From positions 1 to 45,304 of the forward strand of contig DJGJ01000029.1 of the NCBI GenBank assembly GCA_002432715.1: a stretch of DNA of 45,304 nucleotides, written 5' to 3'. Shown one piece after another: positions 8,250 through 17,468 of this stretch. Numbering within the stretch: the stretch's first letter is position 1; every line of letters begins with the position of its first letter. The stretch is from Sphaerochaeta sp. UBA5849 (GTDB lineage Bacteria; Spirochaetota; Spirochaetia; Sphaerochaetales; Sphaerochaetaceae). The notes below the pieces were generated by a model. That model was not told the DNA's origin. It saw nothing but the letters and a program-made list of their open reading frames with translations, and did no database searches. A program made the translations under genes and the position numbers.

Positions 8250-8303
8250 TTCACAACTTTCAAAATATTGTGTATCGTATAGCGAGTAAGGAGATGCAAC
8301 GAA

Positions 8304-9512
8304 ATGAAACCTGACAGATTAGCTGACGGAGTCTATCGAGTTGCCGCAAAAATCGGCAATCGTGACCTGTTTGAAGGAATTTGGCCCATTCCGGATGGAG
8401 TTATGTTGAACTCCTACGTGATCAAGGGCAGCAACAAGAGCGTATTGATCGATATGGTGAAGGACTGGGATGGAGCCTTGGCAGCAGTCGATCAGCAACT
8501 TGAATCCCTCTCGCTTGCAAAGGGAAAACTTGATTATATCGTTATCAACCATATGGAACCCGATCACACCGGCTCAATGGTCAAGATTGTAGAGAAGTAT
8601 CCAGATGTACAGATCCTGTGCAGCGACAAGGCCGTGAGCCTGATCAAGCACTTCTACAAGATTGAAAAGAATGTCCGTGCCGTCAAGGATGGGGAAAAGC
8701 TCGACCTTGGTGGGAAGACCCTTCAGTTCTTTATGACTCCGAACATCCATTGGCCGGAAACCATGATGACCTTTTTGATGGAGGATGGGATTCTTTTCAG
8801 CTGTGATGCGTTCGGTTCGTTCGGACGATACGACAAGTGCTTTGACGATGAACAGAGTGAAGAGGAGCTGGTTCATCTGGCAAGCGAGACAGAGCGTTAT
8901 TATGCCAATATTATCTCCTCCTTCTCCTCCTTTGTCCTCAGGGGTATTGCGAAGCTTGATGGACTGGACATCAAGGTGGTGGCACCCAGCCATGGAGTGG
9001 TATGGAGATCCGAGCCGAATAAAATCATAGATTGGTACAAGCGTCTGGCTACGTACATGCAGGGGCCCAGGGAGAAGGAAGTGACGGTAGTCTGGTCCAG
9101 CATGTACGGCAATACCGAAGCCCTGCTCTCTTCCATCGTCGAGGGGATCAAGAGCGAAGGCGTTGTCGCCCATGTTCTGCAGGTGCCTCAGACTCATGGG
9201 TCCTTTGTGCTTGAGAAGGTCTGGAGAAGTGAGGGATTGGTCATCGGCATGCCGACCTACGAATACAAGATGTTCCCGCCTATGTATCATGTACTGGACA
9301 TCCTGGAACGCAGCCATGTGCAGGGACGCAAGACGCTTCGCTTCGGTTCCTTCGGATGGTCTGGAGGGGCTCAGAAGCAGTTTGATGAGTTCGCCACGGC
9401 TATGAAGCTCGACTGCAAGGGGGTAATCGAGTACCAAGGTTCTCCGAGTGAGGAAGACAAGAAGAAAGCCTATGAGCTTGCCAAGGCAATGGCAAAGGAA
9501 ATCAAAGGCTGA
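8304..9512 (+). CDS. Flavodiiron protein (FprA-type A flavoprotein)
   Basis: A 402-residue flavodiiron protein. It reduces O2 to water and/or NO to N2O, protecting anaerobes. The metallo-beta-lactamase-fold domain supplies the di-iron ligands: H83, E85, D87 and H88 (HMEPDH), H149 (NIHWPE), D168 (CDAFGS) and H230 (PSHG). A flavodoxin domain at about 255-402 has the FMN loop VVWSSMYGNTEAL. There is no rubredoxin extension, so an external donor is needed. The start has AAGGAG ten bases upstream. It is monocistronic, ending at a hairpin shared with a convergent gene. The anaerobic lifestyle is inferred. Confidence 0.95.
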   Translation: MKPDRLADGVYRVAAKIGNRDLFEGIWPIPDGVMLNSYVIKGSNKSVLIDMVKDWDGALAAVDQQLESLSLAKGKLDYIVINHMEPDHTGSMVKIVEKYPDVQILCSDKAVSLIKHFYKIEKNVRAVKDGEKLDLGGKTLQFFMTPNIHWPETMMTFLMEDGILFSCDAFGSFGRYDKCFDDEQSEEELVHLASETERYYANIISSFSSFVLRGIAKLDGLDIKVVAPSHGVVWRSEPNKIIDWYKRLATYMQGPREKEVTVVWSSMYGNTEALLSSIVEGIKSEGVVAHVLQVPQTHGSFVLEKVWRSEGLVIGMPTYEYKMFPPMYHVLDILERSHVQGRKTLRFGSFGWSGGAQKQFDEFATAMKLDCKGVIEYQGSPSEEDKKKAYELAKAMAKEIKG

Positions 9513-9520
9513 ACACTCAG

Positions 9521-9546
9521 GAAAGTCCGGAAACTCCCGGACTTTC
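9521..9546. terminator. Hairpin between convergent genes, probable terminator
   Basis: A perfect 10-bp stem GAAAGTCCGG/CCGGACTTTC with a 6-nt loop fills the 34-bp gap between the flavodiiron gene and the convergent amidase gene. There is no long T run beyond the stem. Confidence 0.6.
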
Positions 9547-10266
9547 TCATGCAAGGGCTTTGTTGATGAAAGCCTCAAAGAGGCAATCCATCTCGCTTCC
9601 CATCGCTTCCGGGTGCCACTGCACCCCTGTGCACCACGCTCCACTGGAAAGCTCGATTGCCTCGATCGACCCGTCTGATGAGAACGCGGTGACTTTGCAG
9701 TCCGTCCCGGGTTTTGCAATACTTTGGTGATGCAGGCTGTTCACCCCGAGGGAGTCTGTCATAAAGAGCTCGGAGAGGATGGAATTGGGTACAACTTCCA
9801 CCTGGTGGCTTACACAGTCCCATCGTTGGTAATCAGGGTGGATGATGGGATTCACACTTTGGAGACGATAATCCTGGAACAGCGTCCCTCCCTGGGCTAC
9901 GTTGATCAACTGGGTGCCCCTGCAGATTCCAAGAATCGGTTTGTTCAGCTTGCGGGCTATATGAAAGAGCTGGATCTGATAGCGGTCACCATCCAGATCG
10001 GAAGGGCCGCACAGTTCATGCCTCTCTTGGTGGTAGAACGATGGATCAATATCGGGACCTCCGGGAAGGAGGATGCCGTCGCATAGGCCGACCATGCATT
10101 CCAAGTCGGCCTGCGATGCGATGGGAAGCAGGATCGGCAGGGCTCCTGCCTTCTGCAGCTTTGCCAGATAGCCTTCGTTGGTGAACAGGCGCCTGAAGGT
10201 GGGAAAGGCGGAAGTGGGAGGAGCCTTTTCAAGCACTCCTCCCAAACCGATGACCGGCTTGCTCAT
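9547..10266 (-). CDS. Gamma-glutamyl-gamma-aminobutyrate hydrolase-type amidase (peptidase C26)
   Basis: A 239-residue class I glutamine-amidotransferase-fold hydrolase. The nucleophile is C115 in GICRGTQ, with H218 and E220 in WHPE completing the triad; the LLPGGPDIDP segment at 67-76 is typical of PuuD-like C26 enzymes. Relatives cleave gamma-glutamyl amides such as gamma-glutamyl-GABA. No polyamine-catabolism genes lie nearby, so the substrate is open. The start codon overlaps the stop of pepD (ATGA), so the gene is translationally coupled as the last member of nagA-pepD-amidase. That context suggests breakdown of peptides or cell-wall-derived material (inference). Confidence 0.88.
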   Translation of the reverse strand: MSKPVIGLGGVLEKAPPTSAFPTFRRLFTNEGYLAKLQKAGALPILLPIASQADLECMVGLCDGILLPGGPDIDPSFYHQERHELCGPSDLDGDRYQIQLFHIARKLNKPILGICRGTQLINVAQGGTLFQDYRLQSVNPIIHPDYQRWDCVSHQVEVVPNSILSELFMTDSLGVNSLHHQSIAKPGTDCKVTAFSSDGSIEAIELSSGAWCTGVQWHPEAMGSEMDCLFEAFINKALA

Positions 10267-11708
10267 TCGATGATGGACAGCAGGTGGCGGGTGAAGCCGC
10301 TGATGCGCTCAACCGACGATATGGAGAGCCTCTCCTTCACCGAATGTACATCATACATGTTCGGACCGAAGGAAACGGAGTCCATTCCTTCGATTTTGCT
10401 GTTGATGATTCCGCACTCAAGACCGGCATGGATTGCCGTAATCTCGGGTTTCCTGCCGGTGTACTCTTCATACGCCTTTGCGCAGAATCCGGTGAGGGCG
10501 GAGTGGGGATTCGGCTTCCAGGACGGGTATGCACCTTCAAAACCCACCTGGGCGCCACTCAGCTTGAAGACTGAAGCAAATCGATGGGCGATGTCGTCCC
10601 GGGCGGAGAGCACCGAGGAACGATGACTGGATATCACCTTGAAGCACTCCTCCTCCAAACGCATGATCGCCAGGTTGGTCGACGTCTCAACAATGCCCGG
10701 AATCGACATGCTCATGGCGTCCACACCATGTGGTGCGGCATAGACGGCTGTAAAGAACCGGCGGCTCACTTGTTTGTCGACGGCCTGCAAAGGAAGGTCG
10801 GTCTCGACCAACGAGAGTGCAAGGCCGGGATCGGAAATTTCATATTCTCCTGCAAGTTCCGCTTGAACCTTTTCAACCAATGATCTAAGAAGGGGCTCGT
10901 CCTTGGTGTTGATTACAAATGTTACTGTACACACGGAAGGAATGACATTGCGCTTGGTTCCGCCTTCGGCCTTGCATACCTGGAAGTCGGGTCCTTGGTG
11001 CAATACTCTTGCTGCAACCTTGATTGCATTGGCTCGCTGTTTATGGATTTCCGCTCCACTGTGGCCTCCGAGCATGCCGTTGGCAGTCAGGATGAAGGCC
11101 TTGCTTGCGCTCTCCACCTTCGTCCACGTCACCGGCATGGATGAACGGACCTCGATACCCCCGGCGCAACCGATGTACAGAACACCTTCGTCCTCACTGT
11201 CCAAGTTGATCATCAGGCGGCTGTTCACATGCTTTTGCTCGATGTTGAAGGCACCGGTGAGGCCTGTCTCCTCGCTGACGGTGAAGATTGCCTCGATCGG
11301 CCCATGCTTGCAGGAAGGATCGGAAAGGATATCCATGACAAGGGCGATTGCAATGCCGTTGTCTCCACCCAAGGTGGTGCCATCGGCTTTGAGGAAATCA
11401 CCGTCACGAACCAACTTGATCGGGTCTTTGGTGAAGTCGTGGTTGCTGCCTTCCTCCTTGACGCATACCATGTCCATATGCCCCTGCAAGGCGACCCAAG
11501 GTCTGTTCTCATACCCCTTGTACGCCTGCTTGCGGATGATGACATTGCCTATGGTGTCGACGAGTGCCTCGAGGTTGTGCTCTTTGGCGAAGGCCAGCAA
11601 AAACCTGCGTACACCCTCCTCGTTGCCCGACTCCCTGGGAATGTCTGAAAGATCGGAAAAATAGCGCCACAGATTCTCGGGCTTCAGGCCCTGTACTGCT
11701 TTCTGCAT
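10263..11708 (-). CDS. pepD: Aminoacyl-histidine dipeptidase (Xaa-His dipeptidase, M20)
   Basis: A 481-residue PepD-type metallodipeptidase that cleaves Xaa-His dipeptides such as carnosine, and others with broad specificity. The M20 zinc signatures are visible: GHMDMV near 95-100, LGGDNGIA near 118-125, SEETGLTGAF near 149-158 and the late HAGLECG. Length fits the family. It lies 24 bp downstream of nagA and overlaps the amidase gene by 4 nt. Transcription probably starts at the promoter before nagA. Confidence 0.93.
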   Translation of the reverse strand: MQKAVQGLKPENLWRYFSDLSDIPRESGNEEGVRRFLLAFAKEHNLEALVDTIGNVIIRKQAYKGYENRPWVALQGHMDMVCVKEEGSNHDFTKDPIKLVRDGDFLKADGTTLGGDNGIAIALVMDILSDPSCKHGPIEAIFTVSEETGLTGAFNIEQKHVNSRLMINLDSEDEGVLYIGCAGGIEVRSSMPVTWTKVESASKAFILTANGMLGGHSGAEIHKQRANAIKVAARVLHQGPDFQVCKAEGGTKRNVIPSVCTVTFVINTKDEPLLRSLVEKVQAELAGEYEISDPGLALSLVETDLPLQAVDKQVSRRFFTAVYAAPHGVDAMSMSIPGIVETSTNLAIMRLEEECFKVISSHRSSVLSARDDIAHRFASVFKLSGAQVGFEGAYPSWKPNPHSALTGFCAKAYEEYTGRKPEITAIHAGLECGIINSKIEGMDSVSFGPNMYDVHSVKERLSISSVERISGFTRHLLSIIE

Positions 11709-11732
11709 CTTGGATACTCCTTACTGTGTGTT

Positions 11733-12917
11733 TCAGGCAAAACGGTCCCTGATCAGGTTGCCGTCGATGAACAGCCCTTTCATCTGAAGGTTCTGGTCGA
11801 GGACCACCACATCGGCCTTGTAGCCGGGGACCAGCATACCTTGCTTGGAAAGGTTGTATATGCGTGCCGGATTGGTTGAACTCATCTGGCTGGCCTGCTG
11901 GATGGGAACCTCCCACTCAACAACATTCTTCAAGCCCTGCAACATCGTAAGCCCGCTTCCAACAAAGAGGTTGGGATCCTTGGTACTGATAAACGCACCG
12001 TCGCTGCCCAAGGTCACATCCATGCCGTTTGCCTTCAAGCTTCCCGTTCTCTGCTTGGTGGGCTTCAGTGAATCGGTGATCATGACGATATTGTCCAAGG
12101 GTTTTTCCCTGAGCAGCATCTTGACCAGCTCAGGGTGCACGTGGATGCCGTCGCAGATGATTTCGCACTGCATCTCGCGCTGGATGAGAATGGCCCCCAC
12201 CGTACCCGGGTTTCGATGGTGCAGGCGGCTCATGGCGTTGAAGAAATGGGTGGAGTGGAAGATGCCGCACTGCATGCCTTCCATAATGTTTTCGTAGGTG
12301 GCGTCTGTGTGCCCTGCAAGAAGAACGATGTTCCTTTCACGGGCCAGGAGGGCTAGTTCGCGCATGTGCTTGAGCTCCGGGGCTACCGTCATGCACAAAA
12401 CCTTGCCTTTCCCTGCATCGATGAGCTGGTTGAAAACATCCAGGTTGACCGGAAGCACCCCTTCCGGATTCTGAGCTCCAACACGGGCCATTGAGATGAA
12501 GGGGCCTTCCAGGTTGACACCCAGGATCTTGGCGCCTTGCTCGCTTCCCATGGCTTCAACGATGCTCTGGATGCTTGCAAGCATGGCGTCCAGCTTGTCG
12601 GTGTAGACGGTAGGCATGAAGGCGCTGACTCCAAAATCAGCAAGGCGCTCGCTCATCCCCAAAATGGAGGAAGCCTTGCAGTCCTCAGTGCCGAATCCCC
12701 CGATTCCATGAATGTGAGAGTCGATGAATCCGGGCATGATATAGGAGCCCTGCACATCAATCATGATGGTATCGGGGGGGAAGTGTTTCTCCTCCAATCT
12801 TCTCATATTGAAGATGTCCCCGATCTCTCCTTCCTCATTTATATAAAGGGCGCAATTCTTGAGTTTTGCATACCCGGTTACGACAGTCCCGTTGGTCAGT
12901 ACAGTTCTCAGACTCAT
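11733..12917 (-). CDS. nagA: N-acetylglucosamine-6-phosphate deacetylase
   Basis: A 394-residue amidohydrolase that removes the acetyl group from GlcNAc-6-phosphate, giving glucosamine-6-phosphate and acetate. Typical motifs are HIHGIGG near residue 68, NLEGPF (metal Glu), the HTDAT and HFFNAMS histidine regions, and ITDSLKP where the catalytic Asp lies. AGAGGTG precedes the ATG by a few bases. A strong promoter overlaps the end of the MATE gene. nagB and a GlcNAc transporter are not in the window. Confidence 0.93.
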   Translation of the reverse strand: MSLRTVLTNGTVVTGYAKLKNCALYINEEGEIGDIFNMRRLEEKHFPPDTIMIDVQGSYIMPGFIDSHIHGIGGFGTEDCKASSILGMSERLADFGVSAFMPTVYTDKLDAMLASIQSIVEAMGSEQGAKILGVNLEGPFISMARVGAQNPEGVLPVNLDVFNQLIDAGKGKVLCMTVAPELKHMRELALLARERNIVLLAGHTDATYENIMEGMQCGIFHSTHFFNAMSRLHHRNPGTVGAILIQREMQCEIICDGIHVHPELVKMLLREKPLDNIVMITDSLKPTKQRTGSLKANGMDVTLGSDGAFISTKDPNLFVGSGLTMLQGLKNVVEWEVPIQQASQMSSTNPARIYNLSKQGMLVPGYKADVVVLDQNLQMKGLFIDGNLIRDRFA

Positions 12918-12937
12918 AAGGCACCTCTCTTGGGTAA

Positions 12938-12966
12938 ACTATACGTTCATATTGTACACAGGTCAA
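12938..12966 (-). promoter_or_regulatory. Promoter of the nagA-pepD-amidase operon
   Basis: Minus strand: -35 TTGACC (12966-12961), 17-bp spacer, -10 TATAGT (12943-12938). Predicted transcription start is near 12931, just before the AGAGAGGTG Shine-Dalgarno. The -35 overlaps the last codons of the MATE gene. Confidence 0.7.
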
Positions 12967-14324
12967 TGAAGCTCGGTCAGGTCGTTGACCCAAGTCCCCT
13001 TTTTGATGCGGTACATGCCAAGAATCAGTTTGGAGACTTCTTCCATTCCCAATAACAGATAGAGCTGGTAGATGTTCAATTTCAGGACCAGGGCGCCGAA
13101 GAAAGCGAGAGGAACCCCGACGGCCCAGACTCCGAACATCTCTGCGAACATCGAGTAGCGGGTATCGCCTCCGCTGCGCAGGATGCCGACGATGATGACC
13201 ATGTTCAGGCTCTTGATTGGAAGCAGGGCGGCGTTGATGTACAGGCAGTAGATGGCAAGTTGCCGCACCTCGGCACGGATGTTGAAGAATTGGGCAAAGA
13301 CCGGCGCAAAGAAAGCCTCAAACAAGCCCATGACGACGCCTACGAAGAAGGCGGTGGTGATGAAGCGTTTGGCATACAGGCGTGCAAGCGGGATCTGTTT
13401 CTCGCCGATCTTCACCCCGATCATGATCAAGGTGGCGTTGCTTACCCCCATCATGGCCACAAAAAAGAGGTTGCCGATCGATTCCGCTACGTTGATGGCT
13501 GCAATAGCTTCTATTCCCATCCGGCTGTATGCAATCTTATAGGTAGTCATGCCCAAGGCCCAGAAAAACTCGTTGAGAATGACCGGCAGGCTGGTGGGCA
13601 GGATGTGCAGGATGAATTTCTTGTTCCAGATGAATGCCTGCCTGCTTCGGATTGCAATGACCGGGTGGCGCCTGTAGACAATGTACAGCAGTGCAAGCAT
13701 CTCGACCAGACGGCTGACAGTGGTTGCCAAGGCGGCTCCCGCAACACCCCATTGGGGGAATGGCCCGATACCGAAGATCAAAAGGTAGTTCCCGATTGCA
13801 TTCAGCGAAAGGGATACGAGTGCGACCTGCAGAGGGATTTTTGCTTTTCCGATGACCCGCAGCGCAGTTGCCATGATCTGGCTGAACGCTGAGAAGAGGT
13901 AGCTTATGGCAACGATTTTCAGGTAGGAAATCCCGATTTGGACCACCGACTCCTCGGTGGTGAATATAAACATGATTCGGCGAGGGAAAAAGAAGGAGGC
14001 TAGAGCGAAAAACAGGGCCCCGACACCGGCAATAAAGAGGGAAATGCCCAGGACTTTCTGGATGTTCGTCTCATTGCGGGCTCCCCAGTACTGGGAAAGG
14101 AAGATTGCCGAGCCGCTGGTCACCCCGAAAAAAAGGAGACTGATCAAAAAGAACATCTGGTTTGCCAGTGCGACCGCGGCAATGGACGACTCTCCTAGTT
14201 GGCCGATCATCAGGGTGTCGACGAAGGACAGGGAGTTGTTGAGCAGGCTTTGTGCCACCACCGGAAGGGCGATGGAGAACATCTTCAGATAAAAATCCTT
14301 CCGTTCTGAAATCTCTCGAATCAC
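12963..14324 (-). CDS. MATE-family efflux transporter
   Basis: A 453-residue, 12-helix transporter of the multidrug and toxic compound extrusion family, expected to use Na+ or H+ antiport. The N-terminal half begins FSIALPVVAQSLLNNSLSFVDTLMIGQLGE, the family hallmark, and the second half shows the internal repeat (ILPTSLPVILNEFFWALGMTTYK). Its start overlaps the end of ygiQ by 4 nt (ATGA), so it is coupled to that gene. Substrate cannot be predicted. Confidence 0.93.
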   Translation of the reverse strand: MIREISERKDFYLKMFSIALPVVAQSLLNNSLSFVDTLMIGQLGESSIAAVALANQMFFLISLLFFGVTSGSAIFLSQYWGARNETNIQKVLGISLFIAGVGALFFALASFFFPRRIMFIFTTEESVVQIGISYLKIVAISYLFSAFSQIMATALRVIGKAKIPLQVALVSLSLNAIGNYLLIFGIGPFPQWGVAGAALATTVSRLVEMLALLYIVYRRHPVIAIRSRQAFIWNKKFILHILPTSLPVILNEFFWALGMTTYKIAYSRMGIEAIAAINVAESIGNLFFVAMMGVSNATLIMIGVKIGEKQIPLARLYAKRFITTAFFVGVVMGLFEAFFAPVFAQFFNIRAEVRQLAIYCLYINAALLPIKSLNMVIIVGILRSGGDTRYSMFAEMFGVWAVGVPLAFFGALVLKLNIYQLYLLLGMEEVSKLILGMYRIKKGTWVNDLTELH

Positions 14325-16189
14325 GTAGTATACCGTCTTGCAAGGAGAATCCTCGTCAAGTCCTTTCTGTTTGCTTTGTCCAAGGCTTCAAGAACCAAGG
14401 CCCTGTTTTCTGGTTTGTTGTACTGCAACAGAGCCCGTTGCAGGGAACGCTCACGTCCTTTGGGAATGTGGATGGATGCAAAGCGCTTGCCAGGTCGCGG
14501 ATCGAGGCCAGTATAGTACATACACGTTGAGACTGTCCCGGGGGTAGGATAGAATTCCTGCACCTGGTCGGGAATAAAATGCGTTTTTTCCAGGTACAGG
14601 GCCAAGGTGATGGCATCCTCAAGAGTGGAGCCCGGATGAGCAGCGATGAAGTAAGGGATGAGATACTGTTTTTTCCCTGCCTGTTCGGTTGCATCCTGAT
14701 ACAGGGTGCTGAAGGCATCGAAAAGCTCGGATCGGGGTTTTCCCATCGCATCCAGTGCCGCGGGACTTACATGCTCGGGAGCCACTTTCAATTGGCCGCT
14801 GACATTGTTGCGTACCAGATGGTGCATGAAGCGCTCGCGGGTCTGCTTGTCGCATACTTGGAGTAAATAGTCATATCGGATCCCGCTTCGGATGAAGACC
14901 TTCTTTACTCCCTTCACCGCTTCCAAGGCCTCCAACAGGTCCAGATAACGGCCATGGTAATCCTTTAGGTTGTTGCACGGCTTCGGCCAAAGGCACTCTT
15001 TGGCAGGGCAGGGGCCGTTCTCAAGTTGTTGGTCGCAGGCAAGCCCCTGAAAGTTGGCAGTCGGCCCTCCCAGGTCGTGGATGTACCCTTTGAAGGCCCG
15101 ATGAGCTGTCATCCGTTCGGCCTCCTTGACCAGGGAAGCCTTGCTTCGGGTTTGGATCATCCTTCCTTGGTGGTTGGTGATGGCGCAGAAGGAACAGGAG
15201 CCGAAACAGCCGCGGTTGCTGGTAAGGGAGAACTGGACCTCCTTGAGTGCAGGGACGCCTCCTTCATTCTCATAATCGGGGTGGGCGTCCAAGGTGAAGG
15301 GCAGTTCATAAAGACGGTCGAACTGTGCTTCATCAAGGGGAAGGGCGGGAGGATTCTGGACGACCAGCCGGTCCATGCATGCTTGGATGATGCGCTTGCC
15401 CCTGATGGGGTTCTGCTGCATCAACTGGATTTGGAAAGCCTGGGCATACGCCAGCTTGCCGCTCTCGGTCGGAGTATTGGACTGCTTGTCCCGGTCGCCG
15501 ACTTCCTCGAAGGAAGGTATTTCGATGGTGTTGAACAAGAGCTCTTGGAACTTGGCTCTGGATGTAGCATAAACAGTCCCTTGGATATCGACCATGTCCT
15601 GGATTGATTCTCCCCCATCAAGACGCTTGACGATTTCCAGGCTCTGGCGTTCCCCCATTCCGTATACGAGCAAGTCGGCCTTTGCATCGAGGATGATGGG
15701 CTTGCGTACCTTGTCGGTCCAGAAGTCATAATGGCTGAGCCTTCTCAGTGATGCTTCCAATCCTCCGATGATGATGGGAACATCTGATCCGTACGCCTGT
15801 CTGGCTTTTGCCGTGTAGACAAGCGTGGGTCGGTCGGGTCGGAGTTTTGCTTTTCCGCCGGGGCTGTACTCATCCTCGCTGCGTGGTTTGTTGTTTGCGG
15901 TATAGTGGGAGACCATGCTGTCGATATTTCCCCCGCTTATCATGCAACAAAGCCTGGGTTTTCCCATTTTGAGAAAATCTTTGGTTGAGTTCCAGTCGGG
16001 TTGTGCGATAATACCCACACGATATCCTTCACTCTCGAGCAATCTAGCCAACAATGCGGCTCCAAATGAGGGATGGTCTACGTAGGCATCGGCACTGATG
16101 AAGGCGATGTCGATTTGGTCCCAGGACCGTGCATGCAAATCTTCCTGTGTAGTAGGGAGAAATGCTGAGCGAGGGGCATAAGTTTTCAC
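14321..16189 (-). CDS. YgiQ-family radical SAM protein
   Basis: A 622-residue YgiQ-type radical SAM protein of unknown biochemical role. The N-terminal domain (DAYVDHPSFGAALLARLL, GYRVGIIAQPDW, PIIIGGLEASLRR) precedes the SAM core, with the cluster cysteines C328, C332 and C335 in CFGSCSFC. The C-terminus carries a further conserved region. GTG 16189 is chosen because family similarity reaches to about residue 10 and not beyond, although the frame stays open to 16504. A promoter ends 6 nt before this GTG and no Shine-Dalgarno is seen, so the mRNA is predicted leaderless. Confidence 0.9.
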   Translation of the reverse strand: MKTYAPRSAFLPTTQEDLHARSWDQIDIAFISADAYVDHPSFGAALLARLLESEGYRVGIIAQPDWNSTKDFLKMGKPRLCCMISGGNIDSMVSHYTANNKPRSEDEYSPGGKAKLRPDRPTLVYTAKARQAYGSDVPIIIGGLEASLRRLSHYDFWTDKVRKPIILDAKADLLVYGMGERQSLEIVKRLDGGESIQDMVDIQGTVYATSRAKFQELLFNTIEIPSFEEVGDRDKQSNTPTESGKLAYAQAFQIQLMQQNPIRGKRIIQACMDRLVVQNPPALPLDEAQFDRLYELPFTLDAHPDYENEGGVPALKEVQFSLTSNRGCFGSCSFCAITNHQGRMIQTRSKASLVKEAERMTAHRAFKGYIHDLGGPTANFQGLACDQQLENGPCPAKECLWPKPCNNLKDYHGRYLDLLEALEAVKGVKKVFIRSGIRYDYLLQVCDKQTRERFMHHLVRNNVSGQLKVAPEHVSPAALDAMGKPRSELFDAFSTLYQDATEQAGKKQYLIPYFIAAHPGSTLEDAITLALYLEKTHFIPDQVQEFYPTPGTVSTCMYYTGLDPRPGKRFASIHIPKGRERSLQRALLQYNKPENRALVLEALDKANRKDLTRILLARRYTT

Positions 16190-16195
16190 ATCGCC

Positions 16196-16224
16196 ATGAT
16201 AGGGTATTGCCCTACGGGTGTAAA
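16196..16224 (-). promoter_or_regulatory. Promoter of ygiQ-MATE
   Basis: Minus strand: -35 TTTACA (16224-16219), 17-bp spacer, -10 TATCAT (16201-16196). Six bases then lead to the GTG start at 16189. Confidence 0.6.
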
Positions 16225-16246
16225 TAGCTGTAAGGAGCCGGATTAC

Positions 16247-17176
16247 ATGCAGGATAATGAGCTCTTCGTGATACTGAATCCACATGCTGCAAAGGGAAAA
16301 GCGAAGCAGCAGGAAGATATGATTCGCACCCTGCTTGGTGCAGAAGGAAAAGTGGTTGTGCTTTACCACACCGAGATTGGGAACGGGGCGGAAAGGGCCG
16401 CATACCAGGCGGCAATGGATGGACGCAAGGTGATCATCGCCGCAGGTGGCGATGGCACGGTGAATGAGGTGGCCAACGGCATCCTCAAGGCAGTGACTGC
16501 CCATAAGATCCAGGCTCCCGCCCTAGGGGTCATCCCCATCGGCAGGGGCAATGATTTTGCCTGGGGGATGAAGATTCCCAAACCGGTGAAAGATGCGTGC
16601 AGCGTAATTCTTGCCGGCAAAACCCGAGTCATCGACGCCGGGGTTACGTATGGGGGAAAATATCCTGAAGGTCGCTTTTTCGTCAACGGGCAGGGGGTTG
16701 GTTTTGAACCCTTGGTCAACTTTCTCGCCAGCGACTTCAAGCATGTCTCGGGTACCTTGAGCTATGTGCTGGCCCTCATCAGGATTCTCATGCACTATCC
16801 TGCTCCCTACGATGTCGAGCTCAGCCTTGATGACCAGGTCCTCAACCTCAAGACGCAACAGCTGAGCATCTGCAATGGAAGAAGGATGGGCTCGGCCTTT
16901 CTCATGGGTCCCGATGCCCTTTTCGATGACGGGTACTTTGATGTGGTCTATGCCAATGCCCCGATTCCCAGTAAAAGAATGGTTCCTCTTGCGCTGACTT
17001 TCCTGTCAGGCAAGCAGGTTGAGCAGAAGGAGTTCAGTGTCGCCAGGGTGAAGAAGCTTGTGATGAAAAGCCGCGACTTTCCCATGCCGGTGCATGTGGA
17101 TGGCGAGGAGATTTCGAAAGGATGCATGGCTTTTCGTACCGAACTTTTGGAAAGTATTCTTCCTGTATTCTGCTGA
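16247..17176 (+). CDS. YegS/BmrU-type diacylglycerol/lipid kinase
   Basis: A 309-residue member of the DagK/YegS lipid kinase family, which phosphorylates diacylglycerol or related lipids at the membrane. The nucleotide-binding GGDGTVNEV motif is at 67-75, followed by GVIPIGRGNDFAW, a typical second block. The N-terminus (FVILNPHAAKGKA) is also standard. ATG 16247 has TAAGGAG nine bases upstream. The gene is divergent from ygiQ. Exact lipid specificity is not visible. Confidence 0.92.
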   Translation: MQDNELFVILNPHAAKGKAKQQEDMIRTLLGAEGKVVVLYHTEIGNGAERAAYQAAMDGRKVIIAAGGDGTVNEVANGILKAVTAHKIQAPALGVIPIGRGNDFAWGMKIPKPVKDACSVILAGKTRVIDAGVTYGGKYPEGRFFVNGQGVGFEPLVNFLASDFKHVSGTLSYVLALIRILMHYPAPYDVELSLDDQVLNLKTQQLSICNGRRMGSAFLMGPDALFDDGYFDVVYANAPIPSKRMVPLALTFLSGKQVEQKEFSVARVKKLVMKSRDFPMPVHVDGEEISKGCMAFRTELLESILPVFC

Positions 17177-17379
17177 GGGTTGGGAAAATTCGTAAAACCG
17201 TGTCTAGAGGTTGGCAACGTATGATTCATCAGCTATAGGATTGCAGTTTTCTGAAAAAACCACTCTTTTCTTTTGGCTTACAATTAGCTATTATGTAAAT
17301 GATTAAAAATATGTATCTCGATAAGACTATGGGTTTTCTAAAAAAATATGACCGTTTCTGATTCTTGGCGTGTATCTGA

Positions 17380-17408
17380 TTGACTTCTCATAAAAGAGAG
17401 TATATCTT
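17380..17408 (+). promoter_or_regulatory. Promoter of the glycosidase-djlA unit
   Basis: -35 TTGACT (17380-17385), 17-bp spacer, -10 TATCTT (17403-17408), in the AT-rich 292-bp gap 17177-17468. Predicted start is about 55 nt before the TTG start codon. Nothing else is recognisable in the gap. Confidence 0.5.
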
Positions 17409-17468
17409 TAAAAATGCGCGTCTTATGTAGTTTTCCAGTGTTTACCTGCTAAGTAAGGAGTTCCCAAT

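Noticed and set aside
15026..15607. Plus-strand open frame of 193 codons inside ygiQ
   Set aside because: It is antisense to the conserved radical SAM core, with no Shine-Dalgarno or motifs.
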